From NCBI GenBank assembly GCA_036504875.1, contig DASXUK010000042.1:1-64000 (forward strand): DNA of 64,000 nucleotides. Reading direction: 5' to 3'. The stretch comes from JACPFJ01 sp036504875. GTDB taxonomy: Bacteria; Desulfobacterota; Desulfuromonadia; Geobacterales; Pseudopelobacteraceae. The notes beneath the pieces are model-generated. The model was not told the origin of the DNA. It ran no database searches and saw only the letters and a program-made list of their open reading frames with translations. Below, piece after piece: positions 1-8,389 of this stretch; position 1 is the stretch's first letter, and each line of letters begins with the position of its first letter. A program made the translations under genes and the position numbers.

Positions 1-74
1 TTTTCACCAATAAGATCTTCGGGCTTCTTGTAGTCTTTCATCAAAATATCGAGCAGTTCGTCGGTCGTGGCCAT
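1..74 (-). CDS. IS256-family transposase, N-terminal 24 residues (partial)
   Basis: The ATG at 74-72 is preceded on the minus strand by a GGAGGGACC ribosome binding site. The visible peptide starts MATTDELLDILMKDYKKPED and continues LIGE before the window ends. IS256-type transposases characteristically begin with a short acidic stretch followed by DYKTPEDLIGENGLLKQL, so the match to that family's first domain is good although only about 24 residues are seen. The DDE catalytic core would lie outside the window. The gene is complete at its start and truncated only by the window edge. I am fairly sure of the family, but completeness is unknown. Confidence 0.65.
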   Translation of the reverse strand, partial: MATTDELLDILMKDYKKPEDLIGE

Positions 75-140
75 CGGTCCCTCCAGTGATTTGGGATTTC
101 AACCGATTTTGGCCATTTACACAATCTATTTTATAGGCTC
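1..140 (-). mobile_element. End of an IS256-family insertion sequence (rest lies outside the window)
   Basis: The transposase start on the minus strand is followed outward by about 65 bp that end in a GAGCCTATAAAATAGATTGT-type terminus (read on the minus strand, first base at 140). IS256 relatives typically end in GAG...TGTGTAAATGGC, which matches the bases between 109 and 140. The other end is not visible, so neither the target duplication nor completeness can be judged. The element abuts the prophage remnant that starts at about 220 and may have disrupted or replaced its upstream genes. Confidence 0.6.
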
Positions 141-241
141 AAGATGCCCAACAGTATATAGATCCACACAAATTGACATAAATTCTGTTTTATGTTAAAA
201 ACTTAACCACTATCAACGCTGTGAAGCGTAGGGAGTCTAAA

Positions 242-1018
242 ATGTCCAGCAAATCATGGTTTAAATTCGAGAACAAATCCACAGACAATCCCACCATCTA
301 CATTTACGACGAGGTTTCAGCCTACGGAGTCAACGCAAAAGACTTCATCGGCGAACTGAACAGTATTAAATCCGGCATTATCAATCTTCGTATCAATTCC
401 CCTGGTGGCTGTGTATTCGACGGTATCACCATCCACAACGCCCTGAAACAACACCCTTCAAAAGTTCACGTTCAAGTTGATGGCCTTGCGGCTTCCATTG
501 CCTCGGTTATCGCTATGGCTGGCGATCAAGTACGCATGGCGAAGAATAGTTTTATGATGATTCATAACGCCTGGGCGCTTACTGCTGGCAATGCTGGCGA
601 TATGCGGAAACTGGCCGATACCTTGGACAAGATTGACGGCACGCTGGTCAACACCTACCACGACAAAACCGGTAGAACAGAACAAGACATTAAATCCATG
701 ATGGCGGCTGAAACATGGATGACCGCTGATGAAGCAATGCAGAAAGGTTTCTGCGATTTTGTCGGCGATCCGGCAGAAATCAAAGCCCGGTTCAATTTAT
801 CCAAGTTTGCCAACGTGCCGCAGATCGTGGCGGCAATGAACATTATTTCCAAACCAGACAACGAGCGCGACCTTGAATCAATCCTGAGAGATTCTGGACT
901 GAGCCGCAAGGAAGCACTCGCTGCTGTATCATCCTTTAAATTCGAAGCACAGCGAGACGCTGGCGTGACTGAAATGCAGAGGATAAAAGAGTACATGCAA
1001 GCAATACTTAAAAAATAA
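242..1018 (+). CDS. Phage head maturation protease, ClpP-like (S14 family)
   Basis: This predicted serine protease cleaves scaffold or capsid precursors during phage head assembly. The 258-residue product has the ClpP fold signature: NSPGG near residues 52-56 (oxyanion region), the nucleophile in GLAASIAS (Ser85) and the catalytic His in MMIHNA (His108). A short C-terminal extension (about 200-258) may be the scaffold-like tail common in phage versions. I chose ATG 242 over GTG 221 because TAGGGAG lies just upstream of 242. The capsid gene follows 34 bp downstream, the usual protease-capsid order. Portal, terminase and tail genes are not seen; an IS256 end sits where upstream head genes would be expected. 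Its role in a live phage is doubtful because the module is incomplete. Confidence 0.85.
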   Translation: MSSKSWFKFENKSTDNPTIYIYDEVSAYGVNAKDFIGELNSIKSGIINLRINSPGGCVFDGITIHNALKQHPSKVHVQVDGLAASIASVIAMAGDQVRMAKNSFMMIHNAWALTAGNAGDMRKLADTLDKIDGTLVNTYHDKTGRTEQDIKSMMAAETWMTADEAMQKGFCDFVGDPAEIKARFNLSKFANVPQIVAAMNIISKPDNERDLESILRDSGLSRKEALAAVSSFKFEAQRDAGVTEMQRIKEYMQAILKK

Positions 1019-1052
1019 CTGACGGCCAAGAGCCGAAAAAGGACATTTATTT

Positions 1053-2144
1053 ATGGAACATTTCGACGAAGTGAAAAGCCTTATCGAGCAGCTTAACGAA
1101 AATCAGACAGCAAGTCTCGCTGATATGAAAAACCGTCTTGACGGCATGGAAGCATTGCAGAACAGAATCAAGCTTGCAGGCGGAAACGCTCCAACATCCG
1201 CAGCTAAACCCCGCGAATATGTGAACGTGGCCGGTAAACTGATCCCTATTCTTGCCAGCACTGAAAAGCTCGGTGACTTCGCTCCCGCCGCACCTCAGGA
1301 TGGCTCTAAATTCAGCCTGGGGGAATACGTAAGGGCGAACATGGGGATAGAAACCATGAATGCAGTCGTCTCAGGCCCGGCAACCGTTCCGACCTACGTC
1401 GGGGCTGACATCATTGATGCAGTTAGAGCAGTTAGCACCGTAATACGGGCGGGAGCTGGCACCATAAGTATTGATGGTCCTACCAACCTAGCTCGGATTA
1501 CTGGCGATCCAACAGCATACCAACATACGGAAGGAGCCGCAGACATCACCGAATCTGACATGACATATACTGCTGTTTCAGCCAACCCGAAGGCACTTGT
1601 CGCACTCGTCCCGCTCAGTAATGAGATTGTGTCTGACAGTGCCAACCTTGACGCGGTGTTGAATGTATCTCTTGCCAGCGCGTTTGCTTCGAAGCTTGAT
1701 GCACTATGCCTGGCAACCATCCTTGCAGATACAAACATTCCGAAGAGTGTCGTTGCACATGCAACTGCAACCTGGACAGGAACCTTGCTTGCTATGGCGG
1801 CAGCACTGAACGCTAACCAGAATCTCCCTACCAGTTACATTATGAATGCCGGAGACTTCATTATCCGCGCTGGTTTGCTTGCGTCAACGTCTGGATCATG
1901 GCTTGGAAAACCACCTTTCCTCTCAAACATGCAGGAACTGCCGACAAGCAGCATCGCAACCGGACTTGCAATATTTGGTGACTTTGCAAGAGCCTTTACA
2001 ATAGCGGCTAGACAGAACGTGCAACTGGAAGTAGTCCGGTTTGGTAAATCTACCAGCTATAGTCATGTACTTGTCGCTCATGCCCGTATGGATGGGATCG
2101 TATTGCAACCGGGCCGCCTGTTTAATCAGAAACTGGTCCCATAA
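1053..2144 (+). CDS. Phage major capsid protein, HK97 fold
   Basis: This 363-residue protein has the organisation of HK97-type major capsid proteins. A charged, helical N-terminal delta-like region (about residues 1-45, rich in Glu, Lys and Asn) is followed by a small-residue-rich shell domain containing typical blocks such as LVPLSNEIVSDSANLDAVLN near residues 190-210 and a C-terminal segment ending ARMDGIVLQPGRLFNQKLVP. It sits directly after the ClpP-like protease, which would process the N-terminal region. An AAAGGA motif precedes the ATG at 1053. No head-tail connector or tail genes follow, which is unusual and points to a degraded prophage or a reduced capsid element. Confidence 0.8.
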   Translation: MEHFDEVKSLIEQLNENQTASLADMKNRLDGMEALQNRIKLAGGNAPTSAAKPREYVNVAGKLIPILASTEKLGDFAPAAPQDGSKFSLGEYVRANMGIETMNAVVSGPATVPTYVGADIIDAVRAVSTVIRAGAGTISIDGPTNLARITGDPTAYQHTEGAADITESDMTYTAVSANPKALVALVPLSNEIVSDSANLDAVLNVSLASAFASKLDALCLATILADTNIPKSVVAHATATWTGTLLAMAAALNANQNLPTSYIMNAGDFIIRAGLLASTSGSWLGKPPFLSNMQELPTSSIATGLAIFGDFARAFTIAARQNVQLEVVRFGKSTSYSHVLVAHARMDGIVLQPGRLFNQKLVP

Positions 2145-2354
2145 AATTACAACAAGGACGGCGGTGCACGTCCGGGGCCTCTTTCACCCCACCGGCTGAA
2201 ATGCCGGGCGCTGGGGGAAGTCGTGAGTATCCCGCTATCAAACAGGCAAATCAACCGCGACAGTTTGCAGAGAAACTCCACTCGTGGCAAACGCAACAAC
2301 AGGGCCGGGCGGTCATACTCAGCCCGGCCTTATTGATATCTGAAAGGAACCAGC
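2145..2354. other. Intergenic stretch after the capsid gene with GC-rich hairpins
   Basis: No convincing gene is visible. The stretch holds a small GGACG/CGTCC stem-loop (2156-2173), a CCGGC/GCCGG stem (about 2191-2206) and a strong 8 bp stem GGCCGGGC/GCCCGGCC (2303-2329) with an 11-base loop, followed by a weakly T-rich TATTGATAT. The last could be a terminator separating the capsid gene from the next gene. The 66-codon reading frame at 2201-2401 overlaps the next start and lacks family features. Confidence 0.4.
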
Positions 2355-3308
2355 ATGACCCCCACTATCCACTTTATGACGTACTGCAAACAAGAATATA
2401 GCTTGCAGGGCAATATTACGACCCTTCACACACTCCGCAAGGGTTTTCCTGGCAACAGAGTTGTGTTGACGGATAATGCTTCATATCCAGGGGCGCGGGA
2501 AATATTCAAGCGGATGTGCCAAGAGAATGATTTTGAATATAGGCAGCTGGACATTGAAATCGCCCACTCGACTTTTTTGTATCAGACTATTAAGCAAGCG
2601 TGCGGCCCGATAGTCATTCTCGATCCGGATGTTATTTTCTGGGATTCATGCGAAGGTTTTATCAATAAGCTCAGCCCGGGTATTCTCCTAAAGGGAAGGC
2701 ATATTCCAAATTTTCGCATAGTCACCGGACCGTCGCGCGTTGTATTGTTTGCTGAGCGTATCCATACCTCATTTATGGTGATCCCAGATCCTGTGGCACT
2801 GCAGGAAATAATCCTTTCGTGGGCCAAAAGGAAAGTTTATCTGTTTGACTTCCGGCCCGGCCATGACACTGGCTCACTTTTATTTTCAAAAGCGAAAGAA
2901 AAGATCCTTCCATTCACTGCTGATGAACTGGATTGTTATGATCATGTATTCGTCGGCACACAAACAGCAGAACAATTAAGTAGCCCCTGCGCTCGTATTA
3001 TCCTTGAGGAATTTAAAGAGATATATTCGATTATTAAGCATGCAAAAAATGCTGATGATTATTCTGAAATTAAAGGGGCTTGGCGGGTTCAAGAGGAGTT
3101 TTTCAAAAGTAATACCTTCGAATTTCCGGAATACCCTCTTTTATACAACAACGCTGGCTTTGATATGTTCTGCTCTTCGCGTGGTAGTTCTGCGCCAGAT
3201 CTATGGGCTGATGTTGAAATTGAGCAGGAACCCTTGAACATGCAGATGTTGATACAGCAAAGCATCTATGAGGAAGCATACAAACGTATGTGGCTGAATC
3301 GCGAGTAG
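2355..3308 (+). CDS. Glycosyltransferase-like protein of the prophage remnant (GT-A-like, function unproven)
   Basis: I do not recognise a named family. The 317-residue product begins TIHFMTYCKQEYS, like a GT-A nucleotide-sugar transferase N-terminus, has a VVLTDNAS strand and carries ILDPDVIFW at about residues 88-96, which resembles the DxD metal-binding motif (Asp90, Asp92). A later PGHDTGSLLF block could supply a metal- or acceptor-binding His. There is no signal peptide or membrane segment. GAAAGGA precedes ATG 2355 at good spacing. It follows the capsid gene and ends just before a strong terminator, so it is probably cargo or a decoration gene of the phage element. A glycosyltransferase role is inferred from motif layout only. 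Confidence 0.5.
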   Translation: MTPTIHFMTYCKQEYSLQGNITTLHTLRKGFPGNRVVLTDNASYPGAREIFKRMCQENDFEYRQLDIEIAHSTFLYQTIKQACGPIVILDPDVIFWDSCEGFINKLSPGILLKGRHIPNFRIVTGPSRVVLFAERIHTSFMVIPDPVALQEIILSWAKRKVYLFDFRPGHDTGSLLFSKAKEKILPFTADELDCYDHVFVGTQTAEQLSSPCARIILEEFKEIYSIIKHAKNADDYSEIKGAWRVQEEFFKSNTFEFPEYPLLYNNAGFDMFCSSRGSSAPDLWADVEIEQEPLNMQMLIQQSIYEEAYKRMWLNRE

Positions 3309-3332
3309 CAACATAAATTAGGTATTATAAAT

Positions 3333-3368
3333 AAAAAGCCGCTTTCCATTATTGGAGGCGGCTTTTTT
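3333..3368. terminator. Bidirectional rho-independent terminator
   Basis: A stem AAAAGCCGC/GCGGCTTTT with an inner TCC/GGA pairing is flanked by an A-run on the left and a T-run on the right. It can end transcription of the glycosyltransferase-like gene on the plus strand and of the small minus-strand gene, whose last codons lie inside the hairpin. Confidence 0.8.
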
Positions 3369-3588
3369 CTTTGTTGCTGACAGGCATATTTTCAAAAAAC
3401 TTTTTCAACCCTTTGATTCCTTGAGTAGCAAATACGGTTGCTAGTTGTTCCTCTTCGGTGCTGACATGCCCTAGCCGTAAATCCTTTTGTTTTTGAAGGT
3501 TCATCTCACGTACTACAGCCTTGGCAATGGCCGGTATTTCTTCCTTAATTGTTTGTCGTATTAATTCCAGTAATTTTTCATTATCCAC
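3349..3588 (-). CDS. Small hypothetical helical protein
   Basis: I do not recognise this 79-residue protein. It starts with GTG at 3588, about nine bases after an AGG, and reads MDNEKLLELIRQTIKEEIPA, an amphipathic, charged helical start, followed by a basic middle and a C-terminal part containing IKGLKKFFENMP. There are no cysteines, membrane segments or signal peptide. Its C-terminus overlaps the terminator hairpin. It stands alone between the prophage remnant and the DJ-1/HD-GYP gene and may mark the far edge of the foreign segment. The composition suggests a real small protein rather than noise, but support is modest. Confidence 0.5.
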   Translation of the reverse strand: MDNEKLLELIRQTIKEEIPAIAKAVVREMNLQKQKDLRLGHVSTEEEQLATVFATQGIKGLKKFFENMPVSNKEKSRLQ

Positions 3589-3654
3589 TGATTGTTACCT
3601 AGATGTTACCTATCTTCGGAAATGAAATAAATAATCCTTTTAAATTAGATGCTT

Positions 3655-4821
3655 TCAGAAATAATAACTAAAATCCTTCATCTCATAGGGCGAATCATTC
3701 AGGCATTCAATGAAGACATCCACTATAAAGGGATCGAACTGGGTCCCTTTTTGTTTTTGAAGCTCGTGGATGGCGGTCTCCTTTTCCAGGGAAGGACGGT
3801 ATGATCTGACCGACAACATGGCGTCATAGGCATCCGCAATAGCTACGATACGGGCATGCAACGGGATCTGGTCTCCCTTCAGTCGACCCGGGTAACCGGC
3901 GCCATCCCAGCGTTCGTGATGGTGAAGAATGGTCGGAATAATGTGACTTAGATTTTCTATTCCGGCGATAAAAAGCGTTCCTTTTAGCGGGTGTTCACGG
4001 ATTAGCGTCTCTTCCCTGAAATTGAGACTTTCCGGCTTGTTCAGCACTTCTTCTTCAGTGCCGAACTTGCCGATGTCATGGAGGACCGATCCGAGATACA
4101 GATCTCGCATTTCATTCTCTACAAGATTTAGTTTCAAGCCGATTGAAAGGGCAAATTCGGTAACCCGTTTGGCATGACCCTGGGTGTAGGTATCCTTCAT
4201 TTCCAAGGCGCTGACCAGAGCTTGGGTGGTGCTGTTGAAAAGCTGCTGATCCCAGATGTCATCCTGCAAAGGTATATTGGGAATCAGCATATCCTTGGCA
4301 ATGTTTTCGGCCACGTGACGTCCGGAAAGCTGGGCAACAATAGCCAGGGCAAAAGGGATGGCGGTGCCGGGTCCCTGGCTGGTCATAATCTTTCCGTCAG
4401 TGACTATTGCTTTATTCTCATAAATAGCACTCCCCAGCTTGTTGCTGTAGCTGGGATAAGATGTCACTCTTTTCCCAGCCAGGAGACCTGCTCCTGCAAG
4501 AACAATTGGGGCTGCACAGATGGCGCCGATGGTTTTGTCGGATTTTTTGAACTCATTCAAAAGCTGCTTGATTCTGGTATCGGCCAGTAAATTATTCGCG
4601 CCGGCTTGACCGCCGGGGAGCAAGATCATCTCGAAGTTGGCCGACCTGATGTTGTCGATGACCTGGTCCGGGATTATGCTGACGTTATGGGCGCCAATTA
4701 CTTGCCCGGGACGCAAGCCGGCCAGAACCACCTCAATCTCTGCCCGGCGCAGTATGTCGACCATGGCGAGTGCTTCGATTTCCTCAAATCCGTCAGCTAA
4801 CGGTATAAGTACTCTTGGCAT
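3655..4821 (-). CDS. DJ-1/PfpI domain fused to an HD-GYP phosphodiesterase domain
   Basis: This 388-residue protein joins two enzymes. Residues 1-180 are a complete DJ-1/PfpI domain: GFEEIEA with Glu16 and the nucleophilic elbow GAICAAP with Cys102, the pair used for redox or glyoxal chemistry in this family. Residues about 195-380 form an HD-GYP domain with HD at 248-249 (VLHDIGKFG), the HHERWDGAGYPGRLKG block at 300-315 and IADAYDAM at about 328-335, so c-di-GMP hydrolysis looks intact. There is no signal peptide or membrane segment, so it should be cytoplasmic. GGGAGG lies upstream of ATG 4821. It is apparently monocistronic. The fusion suggests a redox- or carbonyl-sensitive input controlling c-di-GMP breakdown; the coupling is inferred. 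Confidence 0.9.
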   Translation of the reverse strand: MPRVLIPLADGFEEIEALAMVDILRRAEIEVVLAGLRPGQVIGAHNVSIIPDQVIDNIRSANFEMILLPGGQAGANNLLADTRIKQLLNEFKKSDKTIGAICAAPIVLAGAGLLAGKRVTSYPSYSNKLGSAIYENKAIVTDGKIMTSQGPGTAIPFALAIVAQLSGRHVAENIAKDMLIPNIPLQDDIWDQQLFNSTTQALVSALEMKDTYTQGHAKRVTEFALSIGLKLNLVENEMRDLYLGSVLHDIGKFGTEEEVLNKPESLNFREETLIREHPLKGTLFIAGIENLSHIIPTILHHHERWDGAGYPGRLKGDQIPLHARIVAIADAYDAMLSVRSYRPSLEKETAIHELQKQKGTQFDPFIVDVFIECLNDSPYEMKDFSYYF

Positions 4822-4929
4822 AATAAGTCCTCCCTGCCTAATCTTTTACGAACATACTCAAAAACTTATTAAATAACAAGAAATTGTGTCGGAACTATAA
4901 TATTAAAAATTAATAAAACAACCTGCTTG

Positions 4930-6255
4930 TCAAAATTTTCCTCCGGCCATTTTACTGGCATCCGGGGAGCGTCGTAAAAACAGCATGAAAACCGGCCCGG
5001 CCAGAGCCCCCATTCCCACGCTTGCAAAGGCCAGACCCCATTCGCCGCTGATGCCCGGTACAGGTTGCCAGCCATGGCAGCGATCAAGGACCCAACCGAA
5101 TAAGGTAGGGGAGATCATCCCTAAAGAATAGCCAACCAGAGACTGTAGTCCCATGGCCGCCCCCAGGTAGCCGGGCGCCACTAGTTCGGTCAGCCCGGTT
5201 GAGAAAACCGGTGACTCAGCCACCACCAGATACCCGTAAAGCAGGCCGATCACCAGTACCAACCAGATGTTGGTGTTGATCAGCCAGCCGAATGAAAATG
5301 ACAAGCCAGCGCTGGCAAGCATTACCATGCTTATGGTAGCGGTTCGTCCAAAGCGGTCTGACAAGGTTCCGGTTATGGCAGTGGAAAAGGCACCTATTCC
5401 GATCATCACAGCTGCAATGCCGGAGGCCAATCCGGTTGCGCGCCCGGCCTCAAATCCCCAGCCGATCAGGGCCGAGGTAAAGAAGGGGGCCAGCCAGCTT
5501 CGCATGCCGTACATCTCCCACATGTGAGAGCCATAGCCTAGGATCATTAGGAGCGCAGGCCGGTTTTTAATCACTTCGCCGCTGAAGCCGGCTTTCGTGC
5601 GGGACCGTGGGGCAGGCTTATATCCGCGAAAGAGCAGGACAGAAAAGGTGCCTCCTATAAAAACGCCTACGGAGCAATATATAAAGGCTATACGCCAGCC
5701 GTACAGTCCGGTCAGCCAGCCGGTCAGCGCCAGGGAAAGCGAGGTGCCGAGCACGAGCGAGCCGACGTAAACCCCGATAGCTTTGCCTCGCCGTCCTGGT
5801 TCAAATCGCTCGGCCACCAGTTTCAGTCCGGGCATATAGGTTCCGCCCATGCCAATGCCGGTCAGAGCGCGCAGGAATAAACCACTGGTGAAATCATCGG
5901 CGTATAATGCAAAAAGCAGATTGGCGCATCCGGACCAGATCACTGAAGAGATGAAGATTAGCTTGATATTGACCCGGTCAGTCAGCGCGCTCAGGATTAC
6001 TCCCGATGCAATGTAGCCCAACTGATAGACAGAGAAAATCAAGCCGGCCTGGGTATTATTCATGTCCCATTCTGTTTTCAGGATCGGCAAAATGGCTGAG
6101 TAATTGATGAAAACCAGCATGATGAATATTTGACAGCAGCACAGTAGCATCAGCCATGCAGTCGTACCGCTGTATTTTTTGGATTCGATCGGAAAGGGTG
6201 ATTGTAGTGGGTCTTCTTCAGAGGACTGGTCCAAGGCTGAAAGGGAGGCTTTCAT
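4930..6255 (-). CDS. Major facilitator superfamily transporter
   Basis: This 441-residue protein has about twelve hydrophobic segments in two halves and is an inner-membrane secondary transporter. A degenerate motif A (ALTDRVNIK) follows helix 2 and a clear copy (GTLSDRFGRT) lies in the second half; GRRGKAIG between helices 4 and 5 is also typical. The N-terminal tail is cytoplasmic and acidic. Its ATG overlaps the TGA of rfbC in an ATGA junction, so the two are translationally coupled. Substrate cannot be read from the sequence. The pairing with an epimerase could indicate a sugar-related or simply shared regulatory role. Confidence 0.85.
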   Translation of the reverse strand: MKASLSALDQSSEEDPLQSPFPIESKKYSGTTAWLMLLCCCQIFIMLVFINYSAILPILKTEWDMNNTQAGLIFSVYQLGYIASGVILSALTDRVNIKLIFISSVIWSGCANLLFALYADDFTSGLFLRALTGIGMGGTYMPGLKLVAERFEPGRRGKAIGVYVGSLVLGTSLSLALTGWLTGLYGWRIAFIYCSVGVFIGGTFSVLLFRGYKPAPRSRTKAGFSGEVIKNRPALLMILGYGSHMWEMYGMRSWLAPFFTSALIGWGFEAGRATGLASGIAAVMIGIGAFSTAITGTLSDRFGRTATISMVMLASAGLSFSFGWLINTNIWLVLVIGLLYGYLVVAESPVFSTGLTELVAPGYLGAAMGLQSLVGYSLGMISPTLFGWVLDRCHGWQPVPGISGEWGLAFASVGMGALAGPVFMLFLRRSPDASKMAGGKF

Positions 6256-6797
6256 GGAAAAAGCTCAGCTTCACGAAACAGGCTGCCCTGGCGGTCTTTA
6301 GGCGAAATCATCGGTTCACCAACCAGCGGCCAATCGATTGCCAGTTCGGGATCATTCCAAAGAATGCAGCGTTCATACTCGGGAGCCCAAAAATCGGTGG
6401 TCAGATAGAGGAACTCTGCATAATCGGAGGTAACACAGAAGCCATGGGCAAAGCCGGCTGGTACCCACATCTGTCGCTTGTTTTCGGCTGACAATCTTGC
6501 TCCGAACCAACGGCCAAACGTGGCTGAGCTGCGCCGGATATCAACTGCCACATCAAAAACTTCGCCACTGATGACCCGGACAAGCTTTCCCTGGGGGTGT
6601 TGGATCTGGTAATGCAGCCCGCGCAGAACTCCGCCGGCTGAACAGGAATGATTATGCTGCACAAAACAGACCTGCTGGCCGGTCTTCTCCTGCCATAACC
6701 GTTCGTTGTAGCTCTCGTAGAAAAAGCCCCGCTCGTCGCCAAAGACTTTGGGTTCAATTATCAGTACATCGGGAATGCTGGTCGCTATAATATTCAC
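6252..6797 (-). CDS. rfbC: dTDP-4-dehydrorhamnose 3,5-epimerase
   Basis: It catalyses the epimerisation of dTDP-4-keto-6-deoxyglucose in dTDP-L-rhamnose synthesis for cell-surface polysaccharide. The 181-residue product shows the cupin-type family blocks: VFGDERGFFYESYN, RGLHYQ with the catalytic His, GKLVRVISGEVFDVAVDIR, and WVPAGFAHGF. I chose GTG 6797 because it has AGGAG at ideal spacing and matches the usual start NIIxTxIPDVLIIEPK; an upstream start at 6863 would add 22 unrelated residues. It overlaps the MFS gene by 4 bp. No rfbA, rfbB or rfbD is adjacent, so the rest of the rhamnose pathway must be elsewhere. Confidence 0.9.
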   Translation of the reverse strand: MNIIATSIPDVLIIEPKVFGDERGFFYESYNERLWQEKTGQQVCFVQHNHSCSAGGVLRGLHYQIQHPQGKLVRVISGEVFDVAVDIRRSSATFGRWFGARLSAENKRQMWVPAGFAHGFCVTSDYAEFLYLTTDFWAPEYERCILWNDPELAIDWPLVGEPMISPKDRQGSLFREAELFP

Positions 6798-6977
6798 ATC
6801 ATCTCCTGTTTGGTCTTTGTTCAGGCAGGTCATTTTTATCAGGTGCCGATCTGTTTTTAACAATATCCAACGACCGCTGCAAGAGATAGTTTTATTCCTT
6901 GGCAGACCAGCTTAAGCCCAGCAGAATATTCTAATAAGAAAGTGGATTTTTTTTAAAATCTCGGTATTATTGCAAAC

Positions 6978-8240
6978 ATGATAACCTCTACAATACTCAA
7001 CAATGGTGTGCGTGTGATAACCCAGCGCATCGAACACATGCACACTGTCTCCCTCGGCATATGGGTGGCCAATGGAACACGTCACGAAGCACCGGAAGTT
7101 AACGGCATTGCTCATTTCATTGAACATCTTCTATTCAAAGGCACTACCCGTCGCACTGCCAGGCAGATATCACTGGAAATAGACTCGATGGGCGGAATAT
7201 TAAACGCTTTTACCGGCCATGAGTATGTCTGCTACTATGCCAAGGTGTTGGCAAAGTTTCTGCCGCGGGTTACCGACCTGGTTATGGATATCTTTTTGCA
7301 CTCGACTTTTCCGGCCGAAGAGCTGGAGCGCGAGCGCAAGGTAATCCTGCAGGAAATTAAGATGCGGGATGACAATCCCGAGGAATGCATCCACGACCGC
7401 TTCCATCAGAACTTCTGGAGCGGCCATCCGCTTGGTTTTTCCATCCTCGGTTCCGAGGAAACGGTCTCAACACTAACGCGAGACACTATCATCGATTACA
7501 AGACGAGCCGTTATCATCCGGAAGAAATCATTATTTCAGCAGCCGGAAACGTTAAGCACGAGGACCTGGTGAGTCTGATGCAGGCGGCTTTCTCAGCTAT
7601 TAAATCCAAGTGGATTCCGCGTAAAACAGATGCTTCGGTGCCCTGCAACGAAAGGCGAATCAATCTGAGCGAGCGGGATCTGGAACAGGCCCTGGTCTGT
7701 CTTGGAACCCATGCCCTTTCGCAGGACCACCCGGACCGCTACAGCCTGTTTCTGCTCAATACCATCCTGGGGGGTGGCATGAGTTCGCGGCTATTCCAAG
7801 AGATCCGGGAGAAAAAGGGACTTGCCTATTCGGTTTATTCCTATGTGATTTCCCATGCTGATTCGGGTGCGCTGGTAGTTTACGCCGGTACTGAACAAAT
7901 CCATTGCCGAGAGGCGGTTGATATAGCCTTAAGCCAGATTCGCAAACTTAAGCAGGAGCCGGTACCGCAAGATGAGCTGGACTCGGCCCGGGAACAGCTT
8001 AAAGGCAAGATCCTGATGTCTTTGGAAAGCAGCGATAATCTAATGACCCGCTTAGCCAAGAACGAGATTTATCTGCGCCGCAACCAGCCGATCGAAGAGA
8101 TATTGGGCGGCTTTGATGCTGTAACTATCGATGATATTCAGCGTCTAGGCAATGAGCTGTTTGATGGGAAATGTCTGAACCTGGAGGTAATGGGCAAGGT
8201 TTCCGATTTAGGCTTTGAAGTGGACAAACTGGACCTCTAG
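6978..8240 (+). CDS. M16 family zinc peptidase (processing-peptidase-like)
   Basis: This 420-residue zinc metallopeptidase belongs to the insulinase/mitochondrial processing peptidase family. The inverted zinc motif HFIEH is at 46-50, and downstream acidic residues in ERERKVILQEIKMRDD fit the third zinc ligand. The second half contains the glycine-rich GGGMSSRLFQEIREKKGLAYSVYSY, the conserved substrate-cradle sequence. No signal peptide is seen. It is divergent from rfbC and ends at a strong terminator, so it is probably transcribed alone. In many bacteria this gene follows pnp; that neighbour is missing here. Substrate is unknown. Confidence 0.9.
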   Translation: MITSTILNNGVRVITQRIEHMHTVSLGIWVANGTRHEAPEVNGIAHFIEHLLFKGTTRRTARQISLEIDSMGGILNAFTGHEYVCYYAKVLAKFLPRVTDLVMDIFLHSTFPAEELERERKVILQEIKMRDDNPEECIHDRFHQNFWSGHPLGFSILGSEETVSTLTRDTIIDYKTSRYHPEEIIISAAGNVKHEDLVSLMQAAFSAIKSKWIPRKTDASVPCNERRINLSERDLEQALVCLGTHALSQDHPDRYSLFLLNTILGGGMSSRLFQEIREKKGLAYSVYSYVISHADSGALVVYAGTEQIHCREAVDIALSQIRKLKQEPVPQDELDSAREQLKGKILMSLESSDNLMTRLAKNEIYLRRNQPIEEILGGFDAVTIDDIQRLGNELFDGKCLNLEVMGKVSDLGFEVDKLDL

Positions 8241-8268
8241 TTCTTATAAATCAGTAAGAGCATGTTTC

Positions 8269-8300
8269 GAAAAGCCCGCCATAGGAGGGCTTTTCTTTTT
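8269..8300 (+). terminator. Rho-independent terminator after the M16 peptidase
   Basis: The stem AAAAGCCC/GGGCTTTT with a short loop is followed by CTTTTTTGTT. It separates the peptidase from the gmk operon. Confidence 0.85.
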
Positions 8301-8389
8301 TGTTATTTTTATGCTACTAATCGGACTGTGACATTCACCAAAACCATTTCCGGTTGCACCAGATCGTATTTAAGCTTTGAAAGGCTGTT

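Noticed and set aside
2201..2401. 66-codon plus-strand frame after the capsid gene
   Set aside because: It overlaps the next gene's start and the GC-rich hairpins, and has no recognisable family.
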